DNA of 64,000 nt from Bacteriovoracaceae bacterium (GTDB taxonomy: Bacteria; Bdellovibrionota; UBA1018), in NCBI GenBank assembly GCA_947447665.1, contig CANFJX010000003.1, positions 186,001 to 250,000 of the forward strand. The letters are read 5' to 3'. Shown here piece after piece: positions 27,538 to 36,567 of the stretch. The translations under genes and the position numbers were made by a program. Within the stretch, counting starts at the first letter, position 1. Each line of letters begins with the position of its first letter. Under the pieces are notes generated by a model that searched no databases, was not told the origin of the DNA, and saw nothing but the letters and a program-made list of their open reading frames with translations.

Positions 27538-27581
27538 GATTTTCCTCTCGAAGCCTGAACTCTAGTGTCCAAGATTATCCT

Positions 27582-28370
27582 CTAGCGGAAGCTTTCATAA
27601 TAATTTCGGATTAATTTTTTCAACTCAGAAGGAGCAGCATTTCCCGTAGGCGTCCACCCCTGCACGCTCGTTCGTGGAGTCTTCGCTGGCTCAACATGAG
27701 GACTCAGATCGACAACCTGACTCGTCCATAAAACTGCCCCTTCCGCCCCATGCGCAATCACAGAGCGGGGAAAGAAAAAATCTCTTCGGTAGTTCTCAAA
27801 AGTCAAATCGCAACCTTTCGCATCAGTTGAGGGCGAATAAATCAGTCGAGTCGGGAAAAAAGTGTCCTTTTCAAACCAGACTTGAGGACGTCCCCCTTGC
27901 ACTGGCTTTTGGGCCACTACCCAGGAGACGCTATCCTTCGAGCGAATCAGAGATTCTTGCTCAGCCTCTACAGAGCCAGACCCAGTCAAAACCGGAACGC
28001 CTTGATCTTTCAGCATCCGACCCAAATCAGCCCAATCTGGACTCATCAACAACTGGGCAGGAAGCGACAGCTCTTTCACTCCTTTTTCTTGATAAAAAAG
28101 GACTTGATCCAAATCATCCATGGCCCAGCTCTTCACCACTTGCCCGTCTGATAGAACCAAAACCTCTCTGAAGCCGATGGAAGGACTCGACTTCCCGTCC
28201 CCCGCGGTCACCCAACTCTTCACTTTGATTTTTTTTTGCCGAGCATGCTTACCCACCCAAGTTTTCAAAATAAACCAGGAGGGGGGAATATAAGCATTTG
28301 CTACTGTACCCAAAAACCAAACCCCCAGGGAGGTCAGTAAAAACTTTTGGGCCCAATCGATTTTTGGCAT
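27582..28370 (-). CDS. Exported protein of unknown function
   Basis: A 262-residue protein beginning with a signal peptide (basic start, hydrophobic FLLTSLGVWFLGTV, cleavage after ANA). The rest is mostly beta-type and polar. It has a segment (FFPTRLIYSP... CDLTFENYRRDFFFPRSVI) that reminds me of LolA/LolB-like lipoprotein-sorting or outer-membrane folds, but I do not recognise a family firmly. It starts 2 bases after galU with a strong site (AGGAGG, 6 bases upstream), so it is co-expressed with galU; priA follows after 44 bases. Confidence 0.7.
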   Translation of the reverse strand: MPKIDWAQKFLLTSLGVWFLGTVANAYIPPSWFILKTWVGKHARQKKIKVKSWVTAGDGKSSPSIGFREVLVLSDGQVVKSWAMDDLDQVLFYQEKGVKELSLPAQLLMSPDWADLGRMLKDQGVPVLTGSGSVEAEQESLIRSKDSVSWVVAQKPVQGGRPQVWFEKDTFFPTRLIYSPSTDAKGCDLTFENYRRDFFFPRSVIAHGAEGAVLWTSQVVDLSPHVEPAKTPRTSVQGWTPTGNAAPSELKKLIRNYYESFR

Positions 28371-28372
28371 GC

Positions 28373-29251
28373 TCAGCCTCCTCTTAGATGCTTCCTCAAG
28401 AGTTCTCGAACTCCTGTCGCGAGCTCGGGACGCTTGAGAGCGAACGCGAGCGTGGCGTCAATCAATCCTAAACGATCTCCCGTATCATAGCGAGTTCCTT
28501 CGAACTGGTAAGCTAAAAGTCTTTCGCACTGCGCCAGAATTTGGAGTCCGTCCGTCAACTGAATTTCGCCATTTTTACCCGGCTGGGTCCTTCTGAGGCA
28601 TTCAAATATTCGTGGAGAAAGAACATATCGACCGGGAATTGCATAGCAAGACGGAGCCGAATCAGGCGATGGTTTTTCAACCAAATGGCTGACCTCAAGC
28701 AGTCGCGGTCGAACCGCAGTTCCCGCGACAATGCCGTACTTGGATACTTCGTTCAGAGGCACTTCCATCATGCCCACCACCGAAGCTCCCTCTTGTGAGT
28801 AAATATCAATGAGCTGCTGGGTGCAAGGAACCTCGGCATCAATTAGGTCATCGCCCAGCAACACAGCAAAAGGCTCGTTCCCAACAATCGGCGCTGCGCA
28901 AAGGACAGCATGACCTAGGCCGAGAGGGTTTTTCTGTCGAACTGAGATCACATTACAGAGGCGTCCGATCGACCGAGAAATTTCGGCAAGATCCTTTTTA
29001 TTCTTTTGATCCAGCGTTTCCTCAAGTTCAAAGTTGAAATCAAAATGATTCTCGATCGCCTCCTTATGGCGAGCGGTGACCAGGATGACATCCTCAACTC
29101 CAGAGCGAACCGCTTCTTCAACAATATGCTGAATCATCGGCACGTCTAAAACCGGGATCATTTCTTTAGGGATTGCTTTGGTTGCTGGTAAAAATCGGGT
29201 ACCCAAACCTGCCGCAGGAATCACTGCTTTTCGAACTTTGAAATTAGACAT
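28373..29251 (-). CDS. galU: UTP--glucose-1-phosphate uridylyltransferase GalU
   Basis: Makes UDP-glucose from UTP and glucose 1-phosphate, the precursor for Ugd further right. N-terminal nucleotidyltransferase motif AVIPAAGLGTRFLPATKAIPKEM, then DVPMIQHIVEEAV, FAVLLGDDLID near 130 and HLVEKPSPD near 190. Two ATGs stand side by side; the second (29251) lies 4 bases after GGAGG and is preferred over 29254. About 292 residues, normal. In one run with dksA upstream and the exported protein downstream. Confidence 0.95.
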   Translation of the reverse strand: MSNFKVRKAVIPAAGLGTRFLPATKAIPKEMIPVLDVPMIQHIVEEAVRSGVEDVILVTARHKEAIENHFDFNFELEETLDQKNKKDLAEISRSIGRLCNVISVRQKNPLGLGHAVLCAAPIVGNEPFAVLLGDDLIDAEVPCTQQLIDIYSQEGASVVGMMEVPLNEVSKYGIVAGTAVRPRLLEVSHLVEKPSPDSAPSCYAIPGRYVLSPRIFECLRRTQPGKNGEIQLTDGLQILAQCERLLAYQFEGTRYDTGDRLGLIDATLAFALKRPELATGVRELLRKHLRGG

Positions 29252-29284
29252 CATACCTCCTGAGTGAACCCGGGAGGCGGCGGT

Positions 29285-29659
29285 TCAGTGTCGACCCGGG
29301 AAACGATGCTCTTCGGATTCTAGCTCGGCTTTACAATCAATGCAAAGGGTAGTGAATGGGAACGCTTCGATTCGACCTTCTGAAATGAGGTCACCACATC
29401 GATCACACTCTCCAAAGGACCCATCATCGAGTCTTTTAATCGCCTCGTCAATTTGCCACAATACGTCGCGGTCGCGATTCTTCATCTGGAGAGTAAAATT
29501 TTTATCGGTATCTGCAGCAGCCTGATCGACCGCGTCCGTATAGTAAGACTCGTCATTGATGAGTTGGACAGTTGCTTGACGCAAATCTTCTGCCAAGGCA
29601 TTTCGTCTAAGAGTCAATGTTTTACGGTAAGTTTCGATCTTTTCCTTGCCTAATGCCAT
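29285..29659 (-). CDS. DksA/TraR-family zinc-finger transcription factor
   Basis: A 124-residue coiled-coil zinc-finger protein of the DksA family, which binds the RNA polymerase secondary channel and works with ppGpp. The coiled-coil stretch lies at residues about 5-75 with an acidic tip DAVDQAAADTD. The four-cysteine finger is CDRCGDLISEGRIEAFPFTTLCIDC. ATG 29659 was chosen: the longer frame would start inside the divergent gene and adds 28 unrelated residues. It lies 33 bases before galU. Divergent from the beta-barrel gene; the 48 bases between contain both promoters. Confidence 0.9.
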   Translation of the reverse strand: MALGKEKIETYRKTLTLRRNALAEDLRQATVQLINDESYYTDAVDQAAADTDKNFTLQMKNRDRDVLWQIDEAIKRLDDGSFGECDRCGDLISEGRIEAFPFTTLCIDCKAELESEEHRFPGRH

Positions 29660-29707
29660 AAGAACGGAGACCTTTACCCTAAATCGGATATGGAGTAAAG
29701 AACAAAA

Positions 29708-30589
29708 ATGCGCCACACTTCCCCCCCACTGAGCTGGTCCCAATTTCTCATCATCGCCTGGAACATCCTTTCCATGCTGCCGAGCCTACTTTACGCCTCT
29801 GACTTTCAGTCGCCCAGGACGGCAGGACTCGGGGGAGCAGGTCACGCCGGCCCACTTTTAAATGACGCAATTTATCTTAATCCCTCCTTCACTTCCTTCA
29901 ATCCCTACCGCGGATTCAGTGGAAATTATCTCTCGTACGGATCAGAGGGTGTTAACAGCGCAGGACAAAGTACCACTCGGGGAATGAATTATAATTTTTC
30001 AATTCTCGACGGATCGCAGGACTCTTTGTTTCAAGCAGGGGTGGGTTTCACCAAGCGTGGTGATGCATCCATGGTCCACGTCGGTGCATCAAAAAGCGTG
30101 ATCAATCGACTGGGATTCGGGCTAGGGACTAAGATTATTCTTCCAGCGGGGACCAATAATCGGCTCTTTGATGGGACATTATCGGTGAGCGGACTTGCGA
30201 CGCAATGGTTTCAGACCACTCTCATGGTAGATAATCTCCTCGAAGCCAACGCTGCACACGGATTCTATCGTGAGTTCACGCTTGGAACGAAATTCAATAT
30301 CTTATCTATTGTATCGATCTATTTCGATCCCCATTGGGTGCCAACACTTCCGGGAGGTCAAGACTGGGGCTATGAGATGGCGCTGGAGTTTACTGTCTTA
30401 TCTGATTTCTATCTACGAATGGGGAGTTTTAAAAACTCAATGATTCCATTTGAAGCCGCTCGCGGCAACGGCTATGGACTTGGGTTGGGATGGCTCGGAC
30501 CAAAACTCTCGATCGATTACGGGCTCACGCGAGCCCAATCACCGTTTGCTTTGCTAGCCCATCAAATTGGAATGACGATTTTCTTCTGA
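29708..30589 (+). CDS. Outer-membrane beta-barrel protein, unknown function
   Basis: A 293-residue secreted protein. A signal peptide (hydrophobic FLIIAWNILSMLPSLLYA) is followed by SDFQSPRTAGLGGAGHAGPLLNDAIYLNPS, which matches the N-terminal pattern of PorV/FadL-like outer-membrane proteins (rich in Gly and Asn-Pro). The remainder alternates polar and apolar residues and ends with a phenylalanine (GMTIFF), typical of Bam-inserted barrels. The role is unknown. Its 3' end overlaps the convergent ABC ATPase gene by 28 bases. Confidence 0.75.
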   Translation: MRHTSPPLSWSQFLIIAWNILSMLPSLLYASDFQSPRTAGLGGAGHAGPLLNDAIYLNPSFTSFNPYRGFSGNYLSYGSEGVNSAGQSTTRGMNYNFSILDGSQDSLFQAGVGFTKRGDASMVHVGASKSVINRLGFGLGTKIILPAGTNNRLFDGTLSVSGLATQWFQTTLMVDNLLEANAAHGFYREFTLGTKFNILSIVSIYFDPHWVPTLPGGQDWGYEMALEFTVLSDFYLRMGSFKNSMIPFEAARGNGYGLGLGWLGPKLSIDYGLTRAQSPFALLAHQIGMTIFF

Positions 30590-31350
30590 GTCGAGAACAA
30601 AGCCGAAGGATAGATGCGCCCCAACATTTTAGGTGACATCATTTCAGAAACAGGACCTTCACTTATTTTTTCGCCTCCCTGAAGCCACAGAGCCGAACTC
30701 GCCCAGTTCGATACCAAATTCAAATCATGAGATACCCAAAGTATCGCTGACTTTTTTGAGCTCACCCAGTTTTTCAACATTTGTGCGATTCGAAATTGAT
30801 GATCTAAATCCATTTTAGATAACGACTCGTCCAAAAGTAAAATTTCTGGGGATTGAGCAAGGCCTCTCGCCAAACCGGCAAGTTGTCTCTGACCGCCGCT
30901 TAAAGCTCGAAGGTCCCGTTTGCGCAAGTCCTGGCACAGGCAGAGCTCCAGAGCTGCTTCGACCTGGATCAAATGATCTGAGGGAGTCCCACCCGAGCAT
31001 GTCCGCCCCAAGGCCACCGCCTCTTCAACGGTGAGTGGAAACTCGGTGTTAAACTCAGACCCAACATAAGAAATCACTTGAGCCCGAGCCCGGGAAGTAA
31101 GATCCAGTAGCTGACGATTTTTGGATCGGATTTGACCTGAGAATCGTCCAGAGCGAGGCAAAATCAAACCGGAAAGCAACCTCAATAAAGTCGACTTACC
31201 TGAACCATTTGGCCCGAGAAGGCATTTCATCTCTCCGTTCATGAGTTCAAATGAGAGATTTCGCAAAACCCAGGCACATTGACTTTCAGACGGGGTTTTC
31301 CAAGAAAAGAAAACCTGATCTACTTCTAGAAGTTTTTCGTTTAGACTCAA
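30562..31350 (-). CDS. ABC transporter ATP-binding protein, vitamin B12/siderophore type (BtuD-like)
   Basis: Cytoplasmic ATPase of an importer. Walker A GPNGSGKST near 45, Q-loop YVGSEFN, signature LSGGQRQ near 145, Walker B ILLLDESLS, and the switch histidine in WVSHDLN. The start is set at TTG 31350: AGGAGG lies 4 bases upstream and the TTG overlaps the permease stop as TTGA. A start at ATG 31383 lies inside the permease gene and adds 11 residues. It forms an operon with the permease and binding protein upstream. Confidence 0.93.
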   Translation of the reverse strand: MSLNEKLLEVDQVFFSWKTPSESQCAWVLRNLSFELMNGEMKCLLGPNGSGKSTLLRLLSGLILPRSGRFSGQIRSKNRQLLDLTSRARAQVISYVGSEFNTEFPLTVEEAVALGRTCSGGTPSDHLIQVEAALELCLCQDLRKRDLRALSGGQRQLAGLARGLAQSPEILLLDESLSKMDLDHQFRIAQMLKNWVSSKKSAILWVSHDLNLVSNWASSALWLQGGEKISEGPVSEMMSPKMLGRIYPSALFSTQKKIVIPI

Positions 31351-32306
31351 TTGGCCTCCTGAGATCGTCGAAGCAAAGTCCAAATCAAAACCGGCGAACC
31401 CACAAGTGCCGTCACTACACCCACAGGTAACTCATACGGTTGAGCAAACCACCGAGAAGCGAAATCTGCAAAAACGAGGACCGTCGCTCCCCAAAGTGCG
31501 CAGAGAGGTAACAAATCTCGATGACCTGCACCGACCCACCGTCTTACGCCATGAGGTACCAGTAAGCCCACAAAACCAATCACTCCCGCTCCGCTGACAC
31601 AAAGACCCACTAAAATTGAGGTCAAGGCAATGAGAATTTTTTGAAGTCGTCCCACATCTACTCCAATTGCACTCGCTTCTTCGTCTCCCAACAGAAAGGC
31701 ATCGAGTTGGCCGGATTGAGTGAAAATTAACAGAGAAACGGCACTGATTGCCACCATTGAAAATACAGCCCCGGAAAGGCGGGCTCGAGAAAGATCCCCA
31801 AAAAACCAAGCCATTGCACTTTGAAGTTGATTAGGCTCGACAATCGCCATCCAGAGCGCCAACAAACTATTCCCAAAAAAACCGAGCGTCACCCCCACTA
31901 AAAGAAGCGCAGAATGGGTCTTACCAGACCCCGACCGGGACCCTCGATGGGTGACACCAGAGAGAACAACTGCAAAGCTGAGCGCGCCTAAGAAAGAAGT
32001 CCCTACGAGCCCGCCCCAATTCCAACTGACACCTAAAGACAATCCAATCACGACACCGAGGGCGGATCCTGAGGAAATCCCTAAAATATAGGGCTCGCAA
32101 AGTGGATTACTAAATAACACTTGAAGAACAGCGCCCGCGACCGCCAGTCCCATTCCCACTCCCATGGCAAGAATCACCCGCGGCAACCGAAGTTCTCGAA
32201 CAACTTCCCAATCTGCTTGGGTCGCACCAAAACGAAGCGCAAGCCAACAAGCCATGATTAATCCTAAAAGCGACAAAAAATAGATCTTGCGGAGTTTAAC
32301 TCTCAT
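31347..32306 (-). CDS. ABC transporter permease, FecCD/BtuC family
   Basis: Inner-membrane permease with about nine or ten helices. Family motifs: RLPRVILAMGVGMGLAVAGAVLQ, NPLCEPYILGISSGSALG, GVIGFVGLLVPHGVRRWVG and ELPVGVVTALVGSPVLIWTL. ATG 32306 gives 319 residues, usual for the family; earlier starts lie in the binding-protein gene. It overlaps that gene by 11 bases and the ATPase gene by 4. The substrate may be cobalamin, heme or a siderophore; no TonB-dependent receptor is nearby to decide. Confidence 0.92.
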   Translation of the reverse strand: MRVKLRKIYFLSLLGLIMACWLALRFGATQADWEVVRELRLPRVILAMGVGMGLAVAGAVLQVLFSNPLCEPYILGISSGSALGVVIGLSLGVSWNWGGLVGTSFLGALSFAVVLSGVTHRGSRSGSGKTHSALLLVGVTLGFFGNSLLALWMAIVEPNQLQSAMAWFFGDLSRARLSGAVFSMVAISAVSLLIFTQSGQLDAFLLGDEEASAIGVDVGRLQKILIALTSILVGLCVSGAGVIGFVGLLVPHGVRRWVGAGHRDLLPLCALWGATVLVFADFASRWFAQPYELPVGVVTALVGSPVLIWTLLRRSQEAN

Positions 32307-33192
32307 TTTGAAAAATCGCTTCACCGAGTTTTTTGAGCCCCTCCAAAATCCGGGGAGTTGGCCGAAGCAGCTCATCACTTCTCAACATTAGAACGCGGGC
32401 GTTCTGGACTGCTCTGAGTTTTTTGAAAGACAGCCATTTTTTTTGCATTTCTTCATACCGTTTGGGAGCATCACCGAAGCTCAAAATCACGATGACATCT
32501 GGATTTCTTACTATCACATCCTCAGCTGAGGGATGAGGATAGCCGACGCTCGAGTGAGCATAAACGTTTTTAGCCCCGAGCTGAATCAAACAGTCATCCA
32601 AAAAGGAGCCCGATCCAGCGACAATCAGCGGTTCATCCCCCAACTGAAGGAGAACACGAGGAGACACTCCCCTATTAAACTGCTTTCGAACCGCCTTAAG
32701 ACCTTCCCTCAACTCCATCACCTGCTCTTGTCCTCGGCCCAAAAGCCCCAGTGAACGGGCTACAAGTAGGACGGTACTTTCGATTTCAGACAGGCTTTTC
32801 TGCTGAGTCACCACGACTGGGATTCCAAGCTCCCTCAAACGCAAGACCTGGTCTTTCGGATTGCCATCGGCAGTGGCCAAAACTAGATCCGGCTTTAATG
32901 CCAGAACTCTCTCCAAACTGAATTGGTGATAGGGCCCGACAGATTGAATGTTCTTCAACTCTGCTGGAAAATCACTCGCCTCAGTTACGCCCACCAGCCG
33001 ATGAAGATCTCGCCCCAACAGCTTCGCAACTATTTCGCTCAATGAGGGAGCTAAGGCAACCACTCGCTGGGGTGAATCGACTCTCTGAACCTGAACCTGA
33101 ACCTGAACCTGAACTTGAGCCTGACCGAAAACGCCTCCCAAAAGAGCAAGCAAAGGCAGGGCACTAAATCTTCGGAACAAATTTAGGCTCAC
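32296..33192 (-). CDS. Periplasmic binding protein of the B12/siderophore importer (BtuF-like)
   Basis: Class III substrate-binding protein of about 298 residues. After the signal peptide (FSALPLLALLGGVFG) comes a Val-Gln repeat from a hexanucleotide tandem repeat, then RVVALAPSLSEIVAKL, LVGVTEASDFP, LKPDLVLA, VGYPHPSAEDVIVRNPDVIVIL and the C-terminal RPTPRILEGL. The start is set at GTG 33192, which has GGAGG 3 bases upstream and gives a normal signal peptide; the ATG at 33225 would add 11 residues. It overlaps plsY by 29 bases. It delivers ligand to the permease. Confidence 0.9.
   Translation of the reverse strand: MSLNLFRRFSALPLLALLGGVFGQAQVQVQVQVQVQRVDSPQRVVALAPSLSEIVAKLLGRDLHRLVGVTEASDFPAELKNIQSVGPYHQFSLERVLALKPDLVLATADGNPKDQVLRLRELGIPVVVTQQKSLSEIESTVLLVARSLGLLGRGQEQVMELREGLKAVRKQFNRGVSPRVLLQLGDEPLIVAGSGSFLDDCLIQLGAKNVYAHSSVGYPHPSAEDVIVRNPDVIVILSFGDAPKRYEEMQKKWLSFKKLRAVQNARVLMLRSDELLRPTPRILEGLKKLGEAIFQNES
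33085..33126. repeat. Hexanucleotide tandem repeat (CTGAAC)n
   Basis: Five perfect copies of CTGAAC (33085-33114) followed by two degenerate copies, TTGAGC and CTGACC. On the coding strand it specifies alternating Val-Gln just after the signal peptide of the binding protein. Copy number changes would keep the reading frame. Confidence 0.95.
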
Positions 33193-33835
33193 GTTCCTCC
33201 AACAGGGCGTCAATATTGGCTTCATGCCGCAGCAATATGAGAAAAAATATGCACACGCCTACGCAGAGCTGAAGACCAGGAGGGTTCAAGACCAAATAAG
33301 CCACACTAGTGCAAACTAGCCCAACGATACTGGCCAAGGAAGTGACTTGAGAATAAAAAAATGCCAGGCCAAATCCGAGAGCTCCCAAGAGGGCAGATAC
33401 CGGGGATAGCACTAAAGCTACACCAAACGCGGTGGCCACTCCTTTTCCTCCTCGAAACCGAAGCCAAGGTGAAAAGCAATGCCCCAAAATGACAAATAAA
33501 CCGGCCGCCCAAGTCAAAACCAAGCTCTCCTCAAGAGCCCCGAAATCTCCAGAGTCCTTCAGTAGCATGGACAAAAACCGATAACTCACGGGAGTGACTA
33601 AAAGCAGGGCAAGGACCCCCTTAACTATATCAAGAACTACACTCAAGACACCCGCTGGCCATAGTCCGGCCGTCTCTGCCAAGTGAGGCCTCGCCATCGA
33701 TTTAGGAATAATTCGCGGGAAATCTCTGATTTTAAAAATCCGCGCAGCGAGGAGCCCAAATGGAATCGAGCCAATAAAAAATGAAACCCCAAAAAGAAAT
33801 CCCGGCCAAACATTCGCTAGAGACCCAAAATTCAT
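33164..33835 (-). CDS. plsY: Glycerol-3-phosphate acyltransferase PlsY, altered motif 1
   Basis: Polytopic membrane protein of 223 residues, transferring acyl groups from acyl-phosphate to glycerol 3-phosphate. GSIPFGLLAARIF near 22, the glycerol-phosphate loop RFRGGKGVATAFG and the C-terminal RHEANIDALLEEREPKF match PlsY. The first catalytic loop is odd: instead of the usual GSGNIGATN-type motif it reads RIIPKSMARPHLAETAG, keeping only a serine. Either the loop has diverged or the protein is not an active PlsY. It overlaps lgt by 4 bases and the binding protein by 29. Confidence 0.85.
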   Translation of the reverse strand: MNFGSLANVWPGFLFGVSFFIGSIPFGLLAARIFKIRDFPRIIPKSMARPHLAETAGLWPAGVLSVVLDIVKGVLALLLVTPVSYRFLSMLLKDSGDFGALEESLVLTWAAGLFVILGHCFSPWLRFRGGKGVATAFGVALVLSPVSALLGALGFGLAFFYSQVTSLASIVGLVCTSVAYLVLNPPGLQLCVGVCIFFLILLRHEANIDALLEEREPKFVPKI

Positions 33836-34614
33836 TTCAGCTCCGCCGTCTGTACTTGTTTAAGGCGAAACGCCAACATTCCAACCGCCCCGATAAAAAC
33901 AAAAATAGAAATGAACTGGCTCGTTGAAAGTACGTCTTCGATAATAAACCCACGTACCATATCTCCTCGATAGACCTCAATCACACTGCGAATCACTGGA
34001 TAGGCAATCAAGTAAGAAAGCGCCACTTGCCCATCAAAAGTTTTACGCCGCAAAATCCAAAGTAGTCCAAAAAATAGAACTAGCAAGGAGCCAGCCTCAT
34101 AGAGCTGCGTCGGATGGAGCGGAACACCTTGAAGATACGGCTCAACAATAGAGGAATAGAGCTTCACTCCATAGGATGTCCCCGTAGGCTTCCCATAACA
34201 ACAGCCAGCAGCCAAGCAGCCCAACCTTCCAAAGGCATGCCCGAGCGCGAGGGGAGGTGCTGCGATGTCGAAAAGAGACCAGACTGGGATCTTGAATTTG
34301 CTCAAATACCAGATCAAGTAAGGAATTACGAGAATCGGCCCACCCAAGAAAACAAACCCACCTTCCCAGATTTTAAAGATCCCCACCGGATCTCGAGAAA
34401 ACTCGCTCCACTGTGTGATTACGAAAAGGGTCCGAGCGCCCAAAAATCCGACTAAGAGGCTTCGATAAGCAGCCTCAAGAACTCTCTCCGTATCGAGCTT
34501 AGCTCGATTAGAAAGAACTCTCAGGACTTCAACAGCAGCAATAAAACCCATCGCAATCAGAAATCCATAAGTATGAATCGGGAATGGGCCAATTTTAATA
34601 AGCTCTGGATGCAT
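33832..34614 (-). CDS. lgt: Prolipoprotein diacylglyceryl transferase
   Basis: Inner-membrane enzyme that transfers diacylglycerol to the lipobox cysteine of prolipoproteins. Motifs: FPIHTYGFLIAMGFI, GARTLFVI, the signature GHAFGRLGCLAAGCCYGKP, LHPTQLYEAG and a final helix. ATG 34614 was chosen (AAGGAG about 10 bases upstream), giving 260 residues; a longer start would overlap lspA. It lies 5 bases after lspA and overlaps plsY by 4, so three envelope genes are coupled. Confidence 0.94.
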   Translation of the reverse strand: MHPELIKIGPFPIHTYGFLIAMGFIAAVEVLRVLSNRAKLDTERVLEAAYRSLLVGFLGARTLFVITQWSEFSRDPVGIFKIWEGGFVFLGGPILVIPYLIWYLSKFKIPVWSLFDIAAPPLALGHAFGRLGCLAAGCCYGKPTGTSYGVKLYSSIVEPYLQGVPLHPTQLYEAGSLLVLFFGLLWILRRKTFDGQVALSYLIAYPVIRSVIEVYRGDMVRGFIIEDVLSTSQFISIFVFIGAVGMLAFRLKQVQTAELK

Positions 34615-34619
34615 TGAAT

Positions 34620-35126
34620 TTATGCTCCTTTTTTGACTGGGTTTGATTTCTTGTCTTGTTGAACCAAATCTAACATCAGCAAGCCAACACCAATGCAAAT
34701 CGCTGAATCTGCCACATTAAAGGCGGGAAAGTGATAAGCCCAATGCCAGTGAAAATCCAAAAAATCCACAACAAATCCGAGATTGAGCCGATCAACTAGG
34801 TTCCCAATAGCCCCTGCAATCACCAAAGAAAGAGCAGACGACATTTTGAGATCTCGATCCGGAAGCTTTCTAAACACCCAGCCAATAGAAATCAATGCAA
34901 CCAGCGGTACGACCACAAAAAATGGCCCCCTAAAACTGGGATCAGCTTGAGATCCCAACCCGAAGGCTGCTCCTCGATTCTGCACATAGGTCAGGTTAAA
35001 ATAATCTGGAATGATGGGAAGAGTCATGCCCAAGCCAAACTTTTCCAAAATCATCGATTTTGTGGCTTGATCCAGAGCAATCACAATCAAAGTTAATAGC
35101 GCGAGGATTTTATATTTTAGTTTCAT
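34620..35126 (-). CDS. lspA: Lipoprotein signal peptidase II
   Basis: Aspartyl protease with four membrane helices that cleaves the signal peptide of lipid-modified prolipoproteins. The catalytic aspartates lie in GNLVDRLNLGFVVDF and FNVADSAICIG; YVQNRGAAFGLG precedes them. ATG 35126 gives 168 residues, normal for LspA; earlier in-frame ATGs add polar residues and lack ribosome sites. It feeds lgt and plsY directly downstream. The several lipobox proteins in this window would be its substrates. Confidence 0.94.
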   Translation of the reverse strand: MKLKYKILALLTLIVIALDQATKSMILEKFGLGMTLPIIPDYFNLTYVQNRGAAFGLGSQADPSFRGPFFVVVPLVALISIGWVFRKLPDRDLKMSSALSLVIAGAIGNLVDRLNLGFVVDFLDFHWHWAYHFPAFNVADSAICIGVGLLMLDLVQQDKKSNPVKKGA

Positions 35127-35277
35127 TTTCGTCCCGAAAATCGCAGATGGGTTCATATAATATTTAAGATAATCATTTAGCATCCGGAGTTCTAGAAAAT
35201 GTTTTCTCCTTTGGCTATTTTTGAGAATCAATTATGGCACACTCTCAGAAATTCGGATAGATTCGGCCTCACCATTC

Positions 35278-36567
35278 ATGATCGGCAAATTAAATCCTAA
35301 TTGCAAAGAAGTAACGATCGTCGGAGGCGGAGTTTCTGGACTTCTAGCCGCTTATTACCTGACTAAAGCCGGTTACAACGTGCAACTATTCGAAGCCGGC
35401 CCAGATTGGGGTGGGCTCATCCAAACTAGCTCTACTCCCCTCGGAATGGCCGAGTCTGCAGCTCATTCGATTCTCGTTACATCGGAAGTCGAAAAACTTT
35501 TTCACGACCTCAACATTAGTCTTCTTGAGGTGAACCCCGGATCCAAAGCACGATGGATCGTCAGAGACGGTCGAATGAAAAAATTCCCCCTTTCCCTCGT
35601 AGAGACTCTCCAGGCCTTTCTCAGAGCCTCATCAGTTCAGCCTCGTCACCACTGGAATCATTCTCATTCCCCCTCTCTCACTGAGTGGACCCAGCATCAT
35701 CTCGGATCCCCCTCGCTAGAGTATCTGATCAACCCCATGCTGCGCGGAATCTTCGGGGTGACTCCGGATGAAATCCTCGCTCATGCGGCGTTCCCTTCTC
35801 TCAGGGTAGCTGAGGGGAGATCGCTGCTGGGCCACCTGTTTTCTCAGCGTCTGAATCGCCCGAAAAAATCCAAGGCCCGAATGATGGCCCCCAAAGAAGG
35901 TATGGGAAGCCTCATCCATGGGCTAAAAAACTATTTAGAAGCTCGCATCCCTAACCAAATGCATCTCAATTGTCCCATCCAAGAGCTCCCGAAGGCCGAT
36001 AATCTAATTCTTGCCCTCCCCCCGCAAAAGGCTGCCGACCTTCTCAAGGATGTCGACTCGAGACTCGCCGAGTCTCTCAGGAAAGTTCGCTGGGCCAAGC
36101 TGGTCACCACCACGGTCTTTCTCGAAAAAAATCGATTAGGAAAAATCCCGCAGGGGGTTGGAGTTTTAATGCCAGCAGTCGAGAATCGTCGCTGCCTCGG
36201 GATCCTTTTCAACTCAAGCTCATTTGCCCATCGAGTCGTAGACGCTGAGAAATGGACCTCCGTCACGGTCATGACTGACGACCCAAACTCGAATGTCTTG
36301 GAACAGATCCATTCTGAATTATCAGCCCTCTTTGGCTGGGATGGGATCATCGAGCATTACGCCATGACTCGGTGGCCGCGAGCGATCCCGCTTTACGATC
36401 AAAATCTTGTTAACGCGTGGGAACTAGCCCGATCTGGATGGTGCCATCAACCAGGTCATGTCCTCGCTGGAAACGCGACTGGTGAGGTCAGCATCCGAGG
36501 AATGATTGAATCCACAGCGGTGCACTTTGACCACCCACTCATCCCTACGAGGGTGGGATCTAAATGA
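35278..36567 (+). CDS. hemY: Protoporphyrinogen oxidase, HemY type
   Basis: FAD-dependent oxidase that takes protoporphyrinogen IX (or coproporphyrinogen III) to the porphyrin, using oxygen. FAD motif IVGGGVSGLLAAYYL is near residue 14, FEAGPDWGGLI near 36, and the C-terminal FAD motif HVLAGNATGEVSIRGMIES is present. ATG 35278 is preferred (430 residues); a TTG at 35221 is possible. No ribosome site is seen. It is about 5 kb from the hem operon and oppositely oriented; together with HemN of that operon it supplies the late steps. Confidence 0.88.
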   Translation: MIGKLNPNCKEVTIVGGGVSGLLAAYYLTKAGYNVQLFEAGPDWGGLIQTSSTPLGMAESAAHSILVTSEVEKLFHDLNISLLEVNPGSKARWIVRDGRMKKFPLSLVETLQAFLRASSVQPRHHWNHSHSPSLTEWTQHHLGSPSLEYLINPMLRGIFGVTPDEILAHAAFPSLRVAEGRSLLGHLFSQRLNRPKKSKARMMAPKEGMGSLIHGLKNYLEARIPNQMHLNCPIQELPKADNLILALPPQKAADLLKDVDSRLAESLRKVRWAKLVTTTVFLEKNRLGKIPQGVGVLMPAVENRRCLGILFNSSSFAHRVVDAEKWTSVTVMTDDPNSNVLEQIHSELSALFGWDGIIEHYAMTRWPRAIPLYDQNLVNAWELARSGWCHQPGHVLAGNATGEVSIRGMIESTAVHFDHPLIPTRVGSK

